Notes under the pieces: generated by a model
The model's input: the letters and a program-made list of their open reading frames with translations, nothing else
Database searches by the model: none
Told to the model about the DNA's origin: nothing
Origin: Brevundimonas subvibrioides ATCC 15264
GTDB taxonomy: Bacteria; Pseudomonadota; Alphaproteobacteria; Caulobacterales; Caulobacteraceae
DNA length: 64,000 nt
Reading direction: 5' to 3'
Assembly (NCBI RefSeq): GCF_000144605.1
Contig: NC_014375.1
Location: 372,001 to 436,000 of the forward strand
Position numbers and translations under genes: made by a program
Shown: positions 50,022-57,835 of the stretch, piece after piece
Layout of the letters: each line of letters opens with the position of its first letter
Position numbering within the stretch: position 1 is the stretch's first letter

Positions 50022-51073
50022 GCCCCGCGTTCGGCCGCAGGGATCAGGCCGTCGGCCAGCAGGGCATGCAGCCGCTGGACATGGCCGTCCCGCTGTTCGA
50101 CGGGCGACGGGTCCGAGGTCATCACCACGGTCAGGTTCAGGCCCGGCACCACGAACACCATCTGCCCGCCGTAGCCCCAGGCATAGAAGACGTCGTGCCC
50201 GCCCGCCCGACGGATCCACCAGCCGTAGCCGTGACCGTCGCCGGTGTAGCGCGAGGTGCCGCGCGGCTCCCACGAGGTCTGGACCCAGCCCTCGGGCAGG
50301 ACGCGCCGGCCCTCGTGCAGGCCGTCGTTGCGATACAGCTCCCCGAAGGCCAGCAGGGCCCGGGGCGACAGACGCATGTCGTTGCCGCCGAAATAGATGC
50401 CCTGCGGATCGGCGGGCCAGCTCGGCACCGTGATGCCCAGCGGTTCGCCCAGGGCGTCGCGGGTCAGCGCCAGCGTCGAGCGTCCCGAAGCCTTGGTCAG
50501 CACGGCCGAGGTCAGGTGGGAGGTGCCGGTGGAATAGATCAGGGTTCCGCCGGGATCGCTCTCGAACGGCCGGGCCAGCGCATGGCGGACCCAGTCGGGG
50601 CTCGAGACCCAGGCCCCGTAGTTGGCCCCGGACGTCGAGCCGAGGCCCGCGCGCATCGACAGCAGATGGCCGAGCGTCAGGGACGCCAGCCTCGGGTCGG
50701 GATTGGCCGGGAAACGGTCGGACAGGAAGGGGGCGACGGACTGGTCGACGCTGGACAGGATGCCTTGCCAGATGGCCACCCCCGCCACGGCGGTCAGGAC
50801 GGATTTGGAGGCGGACTTGATGTTGACGGGGACCTCCAGCCCCGGCCCCCGAAACACCCGGTCGGCCAGGGCCTGTCCGTCGCGGGCGACGATCAGGGCG
50901 TGGAGGCGGGGCAGAGCGCCGGCCTGCTCCAGGGCTGCGGCCAGCAGGGCCGGGTCCAGGCCCTGGGTCGGGGGCGTCCGGAGGGCCGGGGCGGCCGACT
51001 GACCACAGGCCGCCAGGGGGCCGCCGGCGACGGCGAGGCCGACACCGCCGGCGAGGAAATGTCTGCGTTTCAT
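50018..51073 (-). CDS. Beta-lactamase-fold serine hydrolase, lipoprotein
   Basis: A 351-residue member of the class C beta-lactamase/EstB/penicillin-binding-like family. The N-terminus combines a KRRHFLAGG Tat-like start with lipobox PLAAC, so it is probably a lipid-anchored periplasmic protein. The nucleophile motif SxxK is SASK in VPVNIKSASKSVLTAV, and the Tyr motif is in LIYSTGTSHLTSAVL. A GYGWWIRR and YAWGYGGQMVFVVPGLN region fits the KTG position variant. It could be an esterase or peptidase rather than a resistance enzyme. Confidence 0.88.
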   Translation of the reverse strand: MKRRHFLAGGVGLAVAGGPLAACGQSAAPALRTPPTQGLDPALLAAALEQAGALPRLHALIVARDGQALADRVFRGPGLEVPVNIKSASKSVLTAVAGVAIWQGILSSVDQSVAPFLSDRFPANPDPRLASLTLGHLLSMRAGLGSTSGANYGAWVSSPDWVRHALARPFESDPGGTLIYSTGTSHLTSAVLTKASGRSTLALTRDALGEPLGITVPSWPADPQGIYFGGNDMRLSPRALLAFGELYRNDGLHEGRRVLPEGWVQTSWEPRGTSRYTGDGHGYGWWIRRAGGHDVFYAWGYGGQMVFVVPGLNLTVVMTSDPSPVEQRDGHVQRLHALLADGLIPAAERGA

Positions 51074-51145
51074 CCGGATCGAACCGTCTGCCACCGCTGC
51101 GGTTGCGACCGGCGGCGTCACGCCGCAGGCCGGCCGGACGGCGGA

Positions 51146-52024
51146 TCAGCCTCCGGCGGCGAGCCGGGCCCGGACCGCGTCGGCGAACATCCGGCCGCGA
51201 TCGGGGGCCTCGCCGAGATAGAAGTCCGGCTCGATCAGTTCGGCCTCCATCAGCAGCCACCGGCCCTCGTGCTCGACGACGTCGATGCGGGCGTAGAGCA
51301 GGTCTTCCTCGATCGTCGCCAGCACCTGTTCGGCCAAGGCCAGGGCCCCGGCGGGCGGATGGGCCACGGCTTCGTAGCGGCCGCCGAACTGGGACTGGAT
51401 GCGGAAATCGCCGGGGGCGGCCCGCTTGAGGACCGCGTGGCTGAGCCGCCCGCCGAAGAACAGCATCGACAGCTCGCCCGCCGTGGCCAGGTCGGGCAGG
51501 AAGGGCTGGATCATGGCCGCGCCCGCCGGCGCATCGACCAGGGCCTCGCCCCGCGCGATCTTCAGGGTTTTCCAGGCCCCGCCGGAGACGGTCGGCTTGA
51601 CGATCAGGGTGTCGGTCCCGAACCGGTCGAAGGCCGCGTCCACGTCCCGGTCCGTGACCCCGTCGGCCCAGAGGGTCGCGGGGACGGCGACGCCCGCGGC
51701 GTCCAGTCTGCGCAGATAGGTCTTGTCGGAATTCCAGGTCAGGACGCCGGCCGGGTTGGCGAGACGGACACCGGCCCCGGCCCAGGTGCCGGTCGCCTCC
51801 AGCCACAGGGCGTGGCGTTGGTGATAGCCCCACGCCAGCAGCGGCAGGACCAGCGGGAAGCCGGTCAGCGTCGAGGCGTCCCGTGCATGGTCCGGCCAGG
51901 CCATCGGACGCGTGGAGACGCCCGTCAGGGCGAGGGCTTCGGACAGCCGTTCCAGCACCACCGGCCAGTGCGGGCCATAGGTGCCGTCGTCGGCGGCGGG
52001 GGTCAGGACGGCGATTTCGGTCAT
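51146..52024 (-). CDS. ATP-grasp family ligase
   Basis: A 292-residue ATP-grasp enzyme of the glutathione-synthetase-like type, with IVKPTVSGGAWKTLKI (ATP-binding), MIQPFLPDLATAGELSMLFF, and the metal-binding VEHEGRWLLMEAELIEPDFY. Substrates are unknown. The ATG at 52024 is preferred because GAGGG precedes it; a longer frame would pass through the palindrome at 52039-52060. It is divergent from adenosine kinase and shares that operator region. Confidence 0.88.
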   Translation of the reverse strand: MTEIAVLTPAADDGTYGPHWPVVLERLSEALALTGVSTRPMAWPDHARDASTLTGFPLVLPLLAWGYHQRHALWLEATGTWAGAGVRLANPAGVLTWNSDKTYLRRLDAAGVAVPATLWADGVTDRDVDAAFDRFGTDTLIVKPTVSGGAWKTLKIARGEALVDAPAGAAMIQPFLPDLATAGELSMLFFGGRLSHAVLKRAAPGDFRIQSQFGGRYEAVAHPPAGALALAEQVLATIEEDLLYARIDVVEHEGRWLLMEAELIEPDFYLGEAPDRGRMFADAVRARLAAGG

Positions 52025-52038
52025 CGAAACCCTCGAAA

Positions 52039-52060
52039 CATATAAGGACATCCTTATATT
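52039..52060. promoter_or_regulatory. Palindromic operator between ATP-grasp gene and adenosine kinase
   Basis: The inner 20 bp are a perfect inverted repeat, ATATAAGGA-N2-TCCTTATAT, only 15 bases from the ATP-grasp start and 62 bases from the adenosine kinase start. The arm sequence matches the metK dyad at 6530-6551 (ATATAA and TTATAT). It may be a SAM/SAH-responsive ArsR-type site. Confidence 0.7.
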
Positions 52061-52122
52061 TTTTGGCATCGGGGGTTAAAGCGGACTGGTACGCCCCTGT
52101 CACGCCCGCTAACAGGCCCCCC

Positions 52123-53130
52123 ATGACCCAGAACACCGCCACCTATGACGTCTGCGCCGTCGGCAATGCCATCGTCGACGTCCTGTCGCCCTGCGACGAC
52201 GCCTTCCTGACCGCCCAGTCCCTGACGCCCGGCTCGATGCAGCTGGTCGACGAGGCCCAGAGCGCGGCCCTGTACGATGCGATGGCGGCGGGCGTGGAGG
52301 CCTCGGGCGGCTCGGCCGGCAACACGGTCGCGGGCGTCGGCAGCTTCGGCGGGCGTGCGGCCTATGTCGGCAAGGTCGCGCCGGACACCCTGGGTCAGGT
52401 CTTCAGCCACGACATCCGTGCGGTGGGCGTCCACTTCGACACCCCGGTGCTGGAGGGCGGGGCCGGAACCGGCCGCTGCCTGATCAACGTCACGCCGGAC
52501 GGCCAGCGCACCATGTGCACCTTCCTCGGGGCGGCGAACCAGCTCGGCACGGCCGACATCGATGCCGACCTGATCGGCTCCAGCGCCATCGTCTATCTGG
52601 AAGGCTATCTGTTCGACCCGGCCCCGGCCCGCGCCGCCTTCGAGGCCGCCGCTGCCGCCGCCCACGCCGCGGGCCGCAAGGTCGCCATCACCCTGTCGGA
52701 CACCTTCGTCGTCGCCCGCTGGCGCGCCGAGTTGCTGGCCTTCATCGAGGCCTCGGCCGACATCGTCCTGGCCAACGAGGGCGAACTGGCCGCCCTGTTC
52801 GAGACGGACGACTTCGACGCCGCCGCCGCGAAGCTGGCTTCGATGGTCGAGGTCGCCGCCATCACACGGGGCGAGCACGGCTCGGTCATCGTTTCGGGCG
52901 ATGAGCGGGTCTCGGTCTCGGCCTATCCGGTCGACAGGGTCATCGACACGACGGGCGCGGGCGACCAGTACGCGGCCGGCTTCCTTCTGGGCGTCGCGCG
53001 CGGCCTGACGCTGGAACAGTCCGGCAAGCTGGGGTCGCTGGCGGCGTCCGAAGTCATCGCCCACTGGGGTCCGCGCCCGATGGTGGTGCTGTCGGCCCTG
53101 GCGGCCGAGCATGGCCTCGCGCTGAACTAG
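52123..53130 (+). CDS. Adenosine kinase (PfkB family)
   Basis: A 335-residue PfkB-fold kinase that phosphorylates adenosine to AMP, removing the adenosine released when S-adenosylhomocysteine is hydrolysed. Motifs are GNAIVDVLSPCDDAF, EASGGSAGNTVAGVGSFGG, and the anion-hole/catalytic DTTGAGDQYAAGFLLGVA near the C-terminus. The start ATG at 52123 gives the usual family N-terminus; the longer frame from 51883 is not real. The shared operator-like dyad with metK fits a role in the methyl cycle. The family call to adenosine rather than a sugar is by pattern. Confidence 0.9.
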   Translation: MTQNTATYDVCAVGNAIVDVLSPCDDAFLTAQSLTPGSMQLVDEAQSAALYDAMAAGVEASGGSAGNTVAGVGSFGGRAAYVGKVAPDTLGQVFSHDIRAVGVHFDTPVLEGGAGTGRCLINVTPDGQRTMCTFLGAANQLGTADIDADLIGSSAIVYLEGYLFDPAPARAAFEAAAAAAHAAGRKVAITLSDTFVVARWRAELLAFIEASADIVLANEGELAALFETDDFDAAAAKLASMVEVAAITRGEHGSVIVSGDERVSVSAYPVDRVIDTTGAGDQYAAGFLLGVARGLTLEQSGKLGSLAASEVIAHWGPRPMVVLSALAAEHGLALN

Positions 53131-53741
53131 CGCTTCTTCAGCGTCACATAGATCGCCCCGTCGCCGCCGTGGCGACGGTGGGCCGTGGCGAAGCCGGAGA
53201 CCGTGCCGCGCAGGGCGTGACCCTGCAGCCATTCGTGGATCGACGCGCGGATGATGCCGCCACCCCGACGGCCCTGCCCGGTGACCACCAGCACGGCGCG
53301 CAGGCCTCGCGACTGGGACGACACCAGAAAGGCCCGCAACTGATCCTCGGCCTCGAACCGGCCAAAGCCGTGCAGGTCGATGGAGGCCTCTATCGGATCG
53401 CGCTCGCGCGACAGGCGGCGCTGACGGCGGGGTTCCAGCTCTTCGGGCACGGCGCGCGGAGTCTCCTTGCCTGAGGGAGCTACCGCTCGGCTCGCGGAGC
53501 CTCGCTGCTTGAGCGCGGTGGTTGGTTCGGCGGTTCTCATTTTCGTCGAGACCTTTGCCTTCATCGGGCCCGGGGTTCTCGGGGTCTTGATCGTCTCGGG
53601 CTTGAGAGGCTCGTCCGGCTGGATCGCGCCCGGCGTCACCCGCGCGGCTTTCCGGATCTTCGGCGGCGTCACGGAGCCCGCGACCCGGGCCCAGATCCGG
53701 CGGTCCTCGGGGGTCAGGTCCGGGGGCGGTCGGCGCGCCAC
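53127..53741 (-). CDS. Smr-domain protein with in-frame repeat insertion
   Basis: A 204-residue protein. The C-terminal Smr (MutS2-type) domain has SIDLHGFGRFEAEDQLRAFL, VLVVTGQGRRGGGIIRASIH, and GAIYVTLKKR. Smr domains are nucleases or RNA/DNA-binding modules. The N-terminal half is a Pro/Lys-rich linker, in which a 43-bp interspersed repeat (53477-53519) encodes TTALKQRGSASRAVA in frame. The GTG start at 53741 follows the xre stop by 4 bases, so it is third in a DUF2975-xre-smr unit. It overlaps the convergent adenosine kinase stop. Confidence 0.9.
   Translation of the reverse strand: MARRPPPDLTPEDRRIWARVAGSVTPPKIRKAARVTPGAIQPDEPLKPETIKTPRTPGPMKAKVSTKMRTAEPTTALKQRGSASRAVAPSGKETPRAVPEELEPRRQRRLSRERDPIEASIDLHGFGRFEAEDQLRAFLVSSQSRGLRAVLVVTGQGRRGGGIIRASIHEWLQGHALRGTVSGFATAHRRHGGDGAIYVTLKKR
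53477..53519 (+). repeat. 43-bp interspersed hairpin repeat inside smr
   Basis: Hairpin GGCTC-GCG-GAGCC and right arm CTGCTTGAGCGCGGT match copy 2 at 3896 with few differences. On the opposite strand it is read as protein without a stop in the linker of the Smr protein. Confidence 0.8.
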
Positions 53742-53745
53742 GGGA

Positions 53746-53985
53746 TCAGGCGTCTTCGCGGTCTGCGTCCGCCTCGGGCGGGCCGGGCTCGTAGACCAGA
53801 AGGTCGCCCGGCTGGCAGTCCAGTTCGCGGCACAGCGCATAGAGGGTCGAGAACCGCACGGCCCGGGCCTTGCCGGTCTTCAGGATCGACAGATTGGCCA
53901 GGGTCACGCCGACCCGATCGGCGAGTTCCGTCAGCGACATGCGTCGCTCGACCAGGATTTTGTCCAGCTGAACGCGAATGGCCAT
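53746..53985 (-). CDS. Xre-family DNA-binding protein
   Basis: A 79-residue helix-turn-helix protein: RVQLDKILVERRMSLTELAD, then RVGVTLANLSILKTGKARAV, with LYALCRELDCQPGDLL after it. This YozG/Cro-like type is usually encoded next to a DUF2975 membrane protein, as here (2-base gap). It may regulate that operon or be regulated through the membrane partner. Confidence 0.9.
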   Translation of the reverse strand: MAIRVQLDKILVERRMSLTELADRVGVTLANLSILKTGKARAVRFSTLYALCRELDCQPGDLLVYEPGPPEADADREDA

Positions 53986-53987
53986 GG

Positions 53988-54608
53988 TCAGATCGTCAGT
54001 TCGGATTCACGGCGCAGGCGCGCGCCTTCACGGAAGACCTCGGCCAGGACGAACACGACCAGCACCGAGAAGATGGGCGTCAGGAGCTCGCCGAGCCCCT
54101 GCGAATCCATCACCCCGGGGGCCAGGCGGGCGGCGACCATGCCCTGGGCTAGCCAGACGCCGGCCGTGACGACCGCCAGGATCAACCCGACCTGACGCAG
54201 GCGCCGGACGTTCTCCGGCTGGAAGGGGTCGCCCATCGTCAGGGTGCGAAAGATCATCCGCAGGTTTCGCAGGATCAGCAGGAAGCCGCCGAAATAGGCC
54301 GAAAACGCGCCGACGCCGAACAGCACCAGGGCGCGGGTCAGGGGCTGCTGGGTCCCGCCGTCGTCGTTGGTGAAGGTGATGTTGTACTGGCTGACCGGGA
54401 TGAACAGGGCCGCGACGAACAACAGCAGCAGCACGGCTGTGATCAGCATCAGCAGCACATAGGCCACGTCCAGCGCGATCTTCAGCAGGCTGGAAACGGA
54501 CCCGGGGCCCAGGGTCTTGAAAGGTGTCTTGAAGGGGGTCCTGAACGGCAGGCGAATCGCCGGAGTGGGCAGCTTCGGCAGGCGTCGGTCGGGCTGCTCA
54601 GCAGGCAT
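53988..54608 (-). CDS. DUF2975 membrane protein
   Basis: A 206-residue inner-membrane protein with four hydrophobic helices: AYVLLMLITAVLLLLFVAAL, ALVLFGVGAFSAYFGGFLLI, VGLILAVVTAGVWLAQGMVA, and PIFSVLVVFVLAEVF. The motif GDPFQPENVRRLRQVG between helices is typical of DUF2975. Function unknown. It is first gene of the unit with xre and smr. Confidence 0.88.
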   Translation of the reverse strand: MPAEQPDRRLPKLPTPAIRLPFRTPFKTPFKTLGPGSVSSLLKIALDVAYVLLMLITAVLLLLFVAALFIPVSQYNITFTNDDGGTQQPLTRALVLFGVGAFSAYFGGFLLILRNLRMIFRTLTMGDPFQPENVRRLRQVGLILAVVTAGVWLAQGMVAARLAPGVMDSQGLGELLTPIFSVLVVFVLAEVFREGARLRRESELTI

Positions 54609-54727
54609 GGAGACACTCGGCCGGAAGGATCAGGGCGCGATGGCCGCGCGGGGTCCGGCGAACCCCGGCGCGGTTCTCTTCATCGCGTTCTTCATCACTG
54701 GCGTCAAAGCTCTCTTTTTTAAGAGCG

Positions 54728-54770
54728 TCGCTCACGCGCGGCTCGGGGAGCCTCGCTGCTTGAACGACGT
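54728..54770 (+). repeat. 43-bp interspersed hairpin repeat, copy near DUF2975
   Basis: Hairpin GGCTC-GGG-GAGCC followed by CTGCTTGAACGACGT. The arms are the same as in copies 3896 and 53477, with a changed loop. Located between DUF2975 and the 38-residue membrane peptide gene. Confidence 0.75.
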
Positions 54771-54843
54771 AGGGTCTTGGCGTCTTTGCGGAAATCGTCG
54801 CCCGGCTAGGGAGCGACCGCGTCGAGCGTGATATCCAGCCTTC

Positions 54844-54960
54844 TCAGAAGGCCTGGATCAGGATGGCGACCATGGCGGTCGGCAGGGCGGCGAGGAGAGC
54901 GGCGTTCACCAGGAGGGTGCCGACCTTGTCCATCATCAGCGAGGCGTTCATCGTGTTCAT
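54844..54960 (-). CDS. 38-residue hydrophobic membrane peptide
   Basis: Reads NTMNASLMMDKVGTLL, then VNAALLAALPTAMVAILIQAF, ending in TGA. One predicted membrane helix fills its second half, with a short polar N-terminus. An AAAGAA element lies near the ATG at 54960, and the promoter side is AT-rich. Size and pattern fit small inner-membrane proteins or type I toxin peptides; no antisense RNA could be shown. It is too short for standard gene calls. Confidence 0.55.
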   Translation of the reverse strand: MNTMNASLMMDKVGTLLVNAALLAALPTAMVAILIQAF

Positions 54961-55169
54961 CGTACTATTCTTTCGATCCTGAAGCGGGTCATTTATTGCC
55001 CGCATTCTTTAACCACAGGCTTCGATTTGCTCGTTTGGATCAAACCGGGGAACGTCGTGGCTGCCGTTCTTGAGATCATAGATAGGACGTGCAGGGCGTC
55101 CAGTCACGTTACATATCGTTTAACGATATTAAACTTAGGCAATGAATTGTTTCAGTCCGCGGAGCGTCG
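54961..55169. other. AT-rich intergenic region with divergent promoters
   Basis: Between the small membrane peptide and rdgB. It contains a GCGGG...CCCGC hairpin (54984-55003) in the leader of the minus-strand peptide and the 17-bp palindrome at 55113-55129. No further gene seen. Confidence 0.6.
55113..55129. promoter_or_regulatory. Perfect palindrome upstream of rdgB
   Basis: ATATCGTT-T-AACGATAT, 40 bases before the rdgB start, in a locally AT-rich region. It is a likely operator; the regulator is unknown. It differs from the metK/adenosine kinase dyad. Confidence 0.6.
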
Positions 55170-55772
55170 ATGAAGCTTAGACTTATCAAGGGGATGCGGC
55201 TGGTCGCGGCGACCCATAACGCGGGCAAGGCGCGCGAAATCCATGCGCTTCTGGACGGACATTACACGGTGGTCACCGCAACCGAGGTGAATCTGCCCGA
55301 ACCGGCCGAAACCGAGACCACTTTTGTCGGCAACGCCATGTTGAAGGCCCGTCATGCCGCCGCCTTCTGCGGTGAAGTCTGCCTCGCGGACGATTCCGGC
55401 CTGTCGGTCACGGCCCTGGACGGGGCACCGGGGATCTTTTCGGCGCGGTGGGGCGGGCCGCAGCGGGATTTCAACGTGGCCATGGACAAGATCGAGACGC
55501 GGCTGGAGGAGTTGGGCGCGCACGACCGGACGGCCTGGTTCACCTCCGCCCTCGCCGTGGCCTGGCCCGACGGTCCGTGCGTCGTGGTCGAGGGGCGGGT
55601 GGACGGCGTGGTGACCTTCCCCCGGCGCGGCGATCGCGGCTTCGGCTATGACCCCATCTTCATCCCCGATGGCCATACGCTGACGTTCGGCGAGATGAAG
55701 CCGGCGCTGAAGGACAGTCTGAGCCACCGGACCCGGGCGTTCGAGATGCTGAAGGCCGCGCTCATTGACTGA
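55170..55772 (+). CDS. rdgB: XTP/dITP pyrophosphatase RdgB
   Basis: A house-cleaning enzyme that hydrolyses ITP, XTP and dITP to monophosphates. The 200-residue HAM1-fold protein has VAATHNAGKAREIHALL, ETTFVGNAMLKARHAA, CLADDSGLSVTALDGAPG, and FGYDPIFIPDGHTLTFGEM. A GGAG element is 5 bases before the ATG at 55170; ATG 55194 is an alternative. Its stop overlaps the hemW start by 8 bases. Confidence 0.95.
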   Translation: MKLRLIKGMRLVAATHNAGKAREIHALLDGHYTVVTATEVNLPEPAETETTFVGNAMLKARHAAAFCGEVCLADDSGLSVTALDGAPGIFSARWGGPQRDFNVAMDKIETRLEELGAHDRTAWFTSALAVAWPDGPCVVVEGRVDGVVTFPRRGDRGFGYDPIFIPDGHTLTFGEMKPALKDSLSHRTRAFEMLKAALID

Positions 55773-56916
55773 GGTCCCCGGCCCGGTCGCGGTCTACGTC
55801 CACTGGCCCTATTGCGCGCGCATCTGCCCCTACTGCGATTTCAACGTGGTGCGCGACCGGGGCTGGCGCGACGAGCAGGCGGTGCTGGTCGAGGCGATCC
55901 TGACGGACCTGTCCGCCCAGGCCGCTCTCGTCGGCGCGCGACCGCTGGCCTCGATCTTCTTCGGGGGCGGGACGCCGTCGCTGATGCGGCCGGACGACGT
56001 GGCCCGCGTCGTGGAGCGGGCGCGCGCCCTCTTTCCGTCCGGGGAGCCCGTCGAGATCACGCTGGAGGCCAATCCGACCGATGCGGAAGCCGCCCATTTC
56101 GCGGCGCTGCGGGACGCGGGCGTCGATCGGCTGTCGCTGGGGGTCCAGTCGCTGGACGATGCGGCCCTCGCCTTCCTCGGCCGCAACCATTCGGCGGCGG
56201 AGGCCCGGCGGGCGATCGAGACGGCCGGCGCGACGTTCGACCGGCTGTCGATCGACCTCATCTATGCCCTGCCCGGCCAGACCGTCCACGCCTGGTCGGA
56301 CGCCCTGACGGAGGCGGTCGCCATGGGGTTCGAGCACGTCTCGCCCTATCATCTGACCATCGAGGCGGCGACCGCGTTCGGACGGGCCTACGAGCGCGGC
56401 ACCCTCGTTCCCCCGGACGAGGACCGGGCGGCCGACCTCTACGAGGCGACGCAGGCCGTTCTGGGGGCCGCCGGCTTCGAGGCCTATGAGGTGTCGAACC
56501 ACGCGCGGGGCGTGGCCGCCCGGTCCGCCCACAATCTGCATGTCTGGCGGGGCCACGACTACATCGGGGTCGGGCCGGGCGCGCACGGGCGGCTGACGCT
56601 GGACGGGGTCCGGACGGCGACTGTCGCCGAACGCAGGATCGGGCCCTATGTCGAGGGGGTCGCCTCGGGCGCGCCCTGGTCGGAGACCGCTCGCCTCGAC
56701 GCGCGCGAGACCGCCGAGGAGCGGGTGCTGCTGGGTCTGCGGACCGTCGAGGGCGTGGCGCTCGGCGATCTGTCCGGGCTCGGCCTGCCGGTGGCGGCCG
56801 GGCCGGTGGCCGCGCTGATCGAGGATGGCTTCGTCGCGATCGAGGAGGGACGCCTGGCGGCGACCGCGCGCGGCCGGCCGGTGCTGGACGCCGTGCTGAA
56901 GGCCCTGCTGACGTGA
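55765..56916 (+). CDS. hemW: Radical SAM haem chaperone HemW
   Basis: A 383-residue radical-SAM protein formerly annotated as an oxygen-independent coproporphyrinogen oxidase-like protein; characterised HemW proteins insert haem into respiratory enzymes. The [4Fe-4S] motif is CARICPYCDFN (C-X3-C-X2-C), followed by SIFFGGGTPSLM and GVQSLDDAALAFLGRNHSA. TTG start, translationally coupled to rdgB. Confidence 0.93.
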   Translation: MTEVPGPVAVYVHWPYCARICPYCDFNVVRDRGWRDEQAVLVEAILTDLSAQAALVGARPLASIFFGGGTPSLMRPDDVARVVERARALFPSGEPVEITLEANPTDAEAAHFAALRDAGVDRLSLGVQSLDDAALAFLGRNHSAAEARRAIETAGATFDRLSIDLIYALPGQTVHAWSDALTEAVAMGFEHVSPYHLTIEAATAFGRAYERGTLVPPDEDRAADLYEATQAVLGAAGFEAYEVSNHARGVAARSAHNLHVWRGHDYIGVGPGAHGRLTLDGVRTATVAERRIGPYVEGVASGAPWSETARLDARETAEERVLLGLRTVEGVALGDLSGLGLPVAAGPVAALIEDGFVAIEEGRLAATARGRPVLDAVLKALLT

Positions 56917-56959
56917 GGCGGCCATTGTCCGCGACCGCGCCGGCTGTCACGGTCGCGCG

Positions 56960-57835
56960 ATGACCGAGCCCAGCCCCTTTCCGCCGACCGCCCCGCCGCC
57001 CCGGCCGGTCTCGCCGGGCCTGTATCTGGTCTCGACCCCGATCGGGAACCTGCGGGACATGACGCTGAGGGCGCTGGACGTACTGGCCGCGGCCGATCTG
57101 GTCCTGGCCGAGGACACGCGGGTCTCGGCCAAGCTGCTCTCCGCCTACGGCCTGAAGGCCAGGCTCGAGCGGTGCGACGACCATGCCTCGGCCCATGCCG
57201 CCGAACTGGCGATCCAGAGGATCGGCGAGGGGGCCGTGGTGGCGCTCGTGTCCGATGCGGGGACGCCGGTGGTGTCCGATCCCGGCTTCGTCGTGGCGCG
57301 GGCCGTGATCGCGGCGGGCCTGCCGGTGCATCCGATCCCCGGCGCGTCCAGCCTTCTGGCGGCCCTGGTGCTGTCCGGCTTGCCGGCGGACCGGGTGCTG
57401 TTCGCGGGATTCCTGCCGCCGAAATCGGCCGGCCGCCAGGCGATGCTGGCCGAGCTGAAGGGCGCGCGCCAGACCCTGGTCTTCTTCGAGAGCGGGCCCC
57501 GGCTGCGGGCCAGCCTGACCGACATGGCCGCCGTGCTGGGCCCGCGCCCGGCGGCGGTGTGTCGCGAGCTGACCAAGATGTTCGAGACCTGCGTGCGCGG
57601 ACCGCTGGACGCCCTGGCGGCCGACCCGGCTCTGGACGGACCCAAGGGCGAGATCGTCGTGGTGGTCGGTCCGGGCGAGACCGAGACCGCCAGCGCCGCC
57701 GATGCCGACGCGGCCCTGACCGAGGCCATGGCGCGGCTGGCCCCCGGCGAGGCGGCCTCGGAGGTGTCGCGCGCGCTCGACCTGCCCCGGAAGGCCCTCT
57801 ATCGCCGGGCCCTGGAGCTTCAGGGGCGCGGATGA
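56960..57835 (+). CDS. rsmI: 16S rRNA (cytidine1402-2'-O)-methyltransferase
   Basis: RsmI methylates the ribose of C1402 in the decoding centre. The 291-residue tetrapyrrole-methylase fold has LYLVSTPIGNLRDMTLRALD, DLVLAEDTRVSAKLL, ALVSDAGTPVVSDPGF, and VCRELTKMFETCVRG. It overlaps yraN by ATGA, a conserved pairing. Confidence 0.95.
   Translation: MTEPSPFPPTAPPPRPVSPGLYLVSTPIGNLRDMTLRALDVLAAADLVLAEDTRVSAKLLSAYGLKARLERCDDHASAHAAELAIQRIGEGAVVALVSDAGTPVVSDPGFVVARAVIAAGLPVHPIPGASSLLAALVLSGLPADRVLFAGFLPPKSAGRQAMLAELKGARQTLVFFESGPRLRASLTDMAAVLGPRPAAVCRELTKMFETCVRGPLDALAADPALDGPKGEIVVVVGPGETETASAADADAALTEAMARLAPGEAASEVSRALDLPRKALYRRALELQGRG

Noticed and set aside
49271-52045. 924-residue plus-strand frame
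   Set aside because: Antisense to the beta-lactamase-fold and ATP-grasp genes; no domain and biased composition.
48504-52142. 1212-residue minus-strand frame spanning amine oxidase, nth and later genes
   Set aside because: It overlaps several well-supported genes in other frames and has shadow composition (Arg/Pro/Gly-rich).
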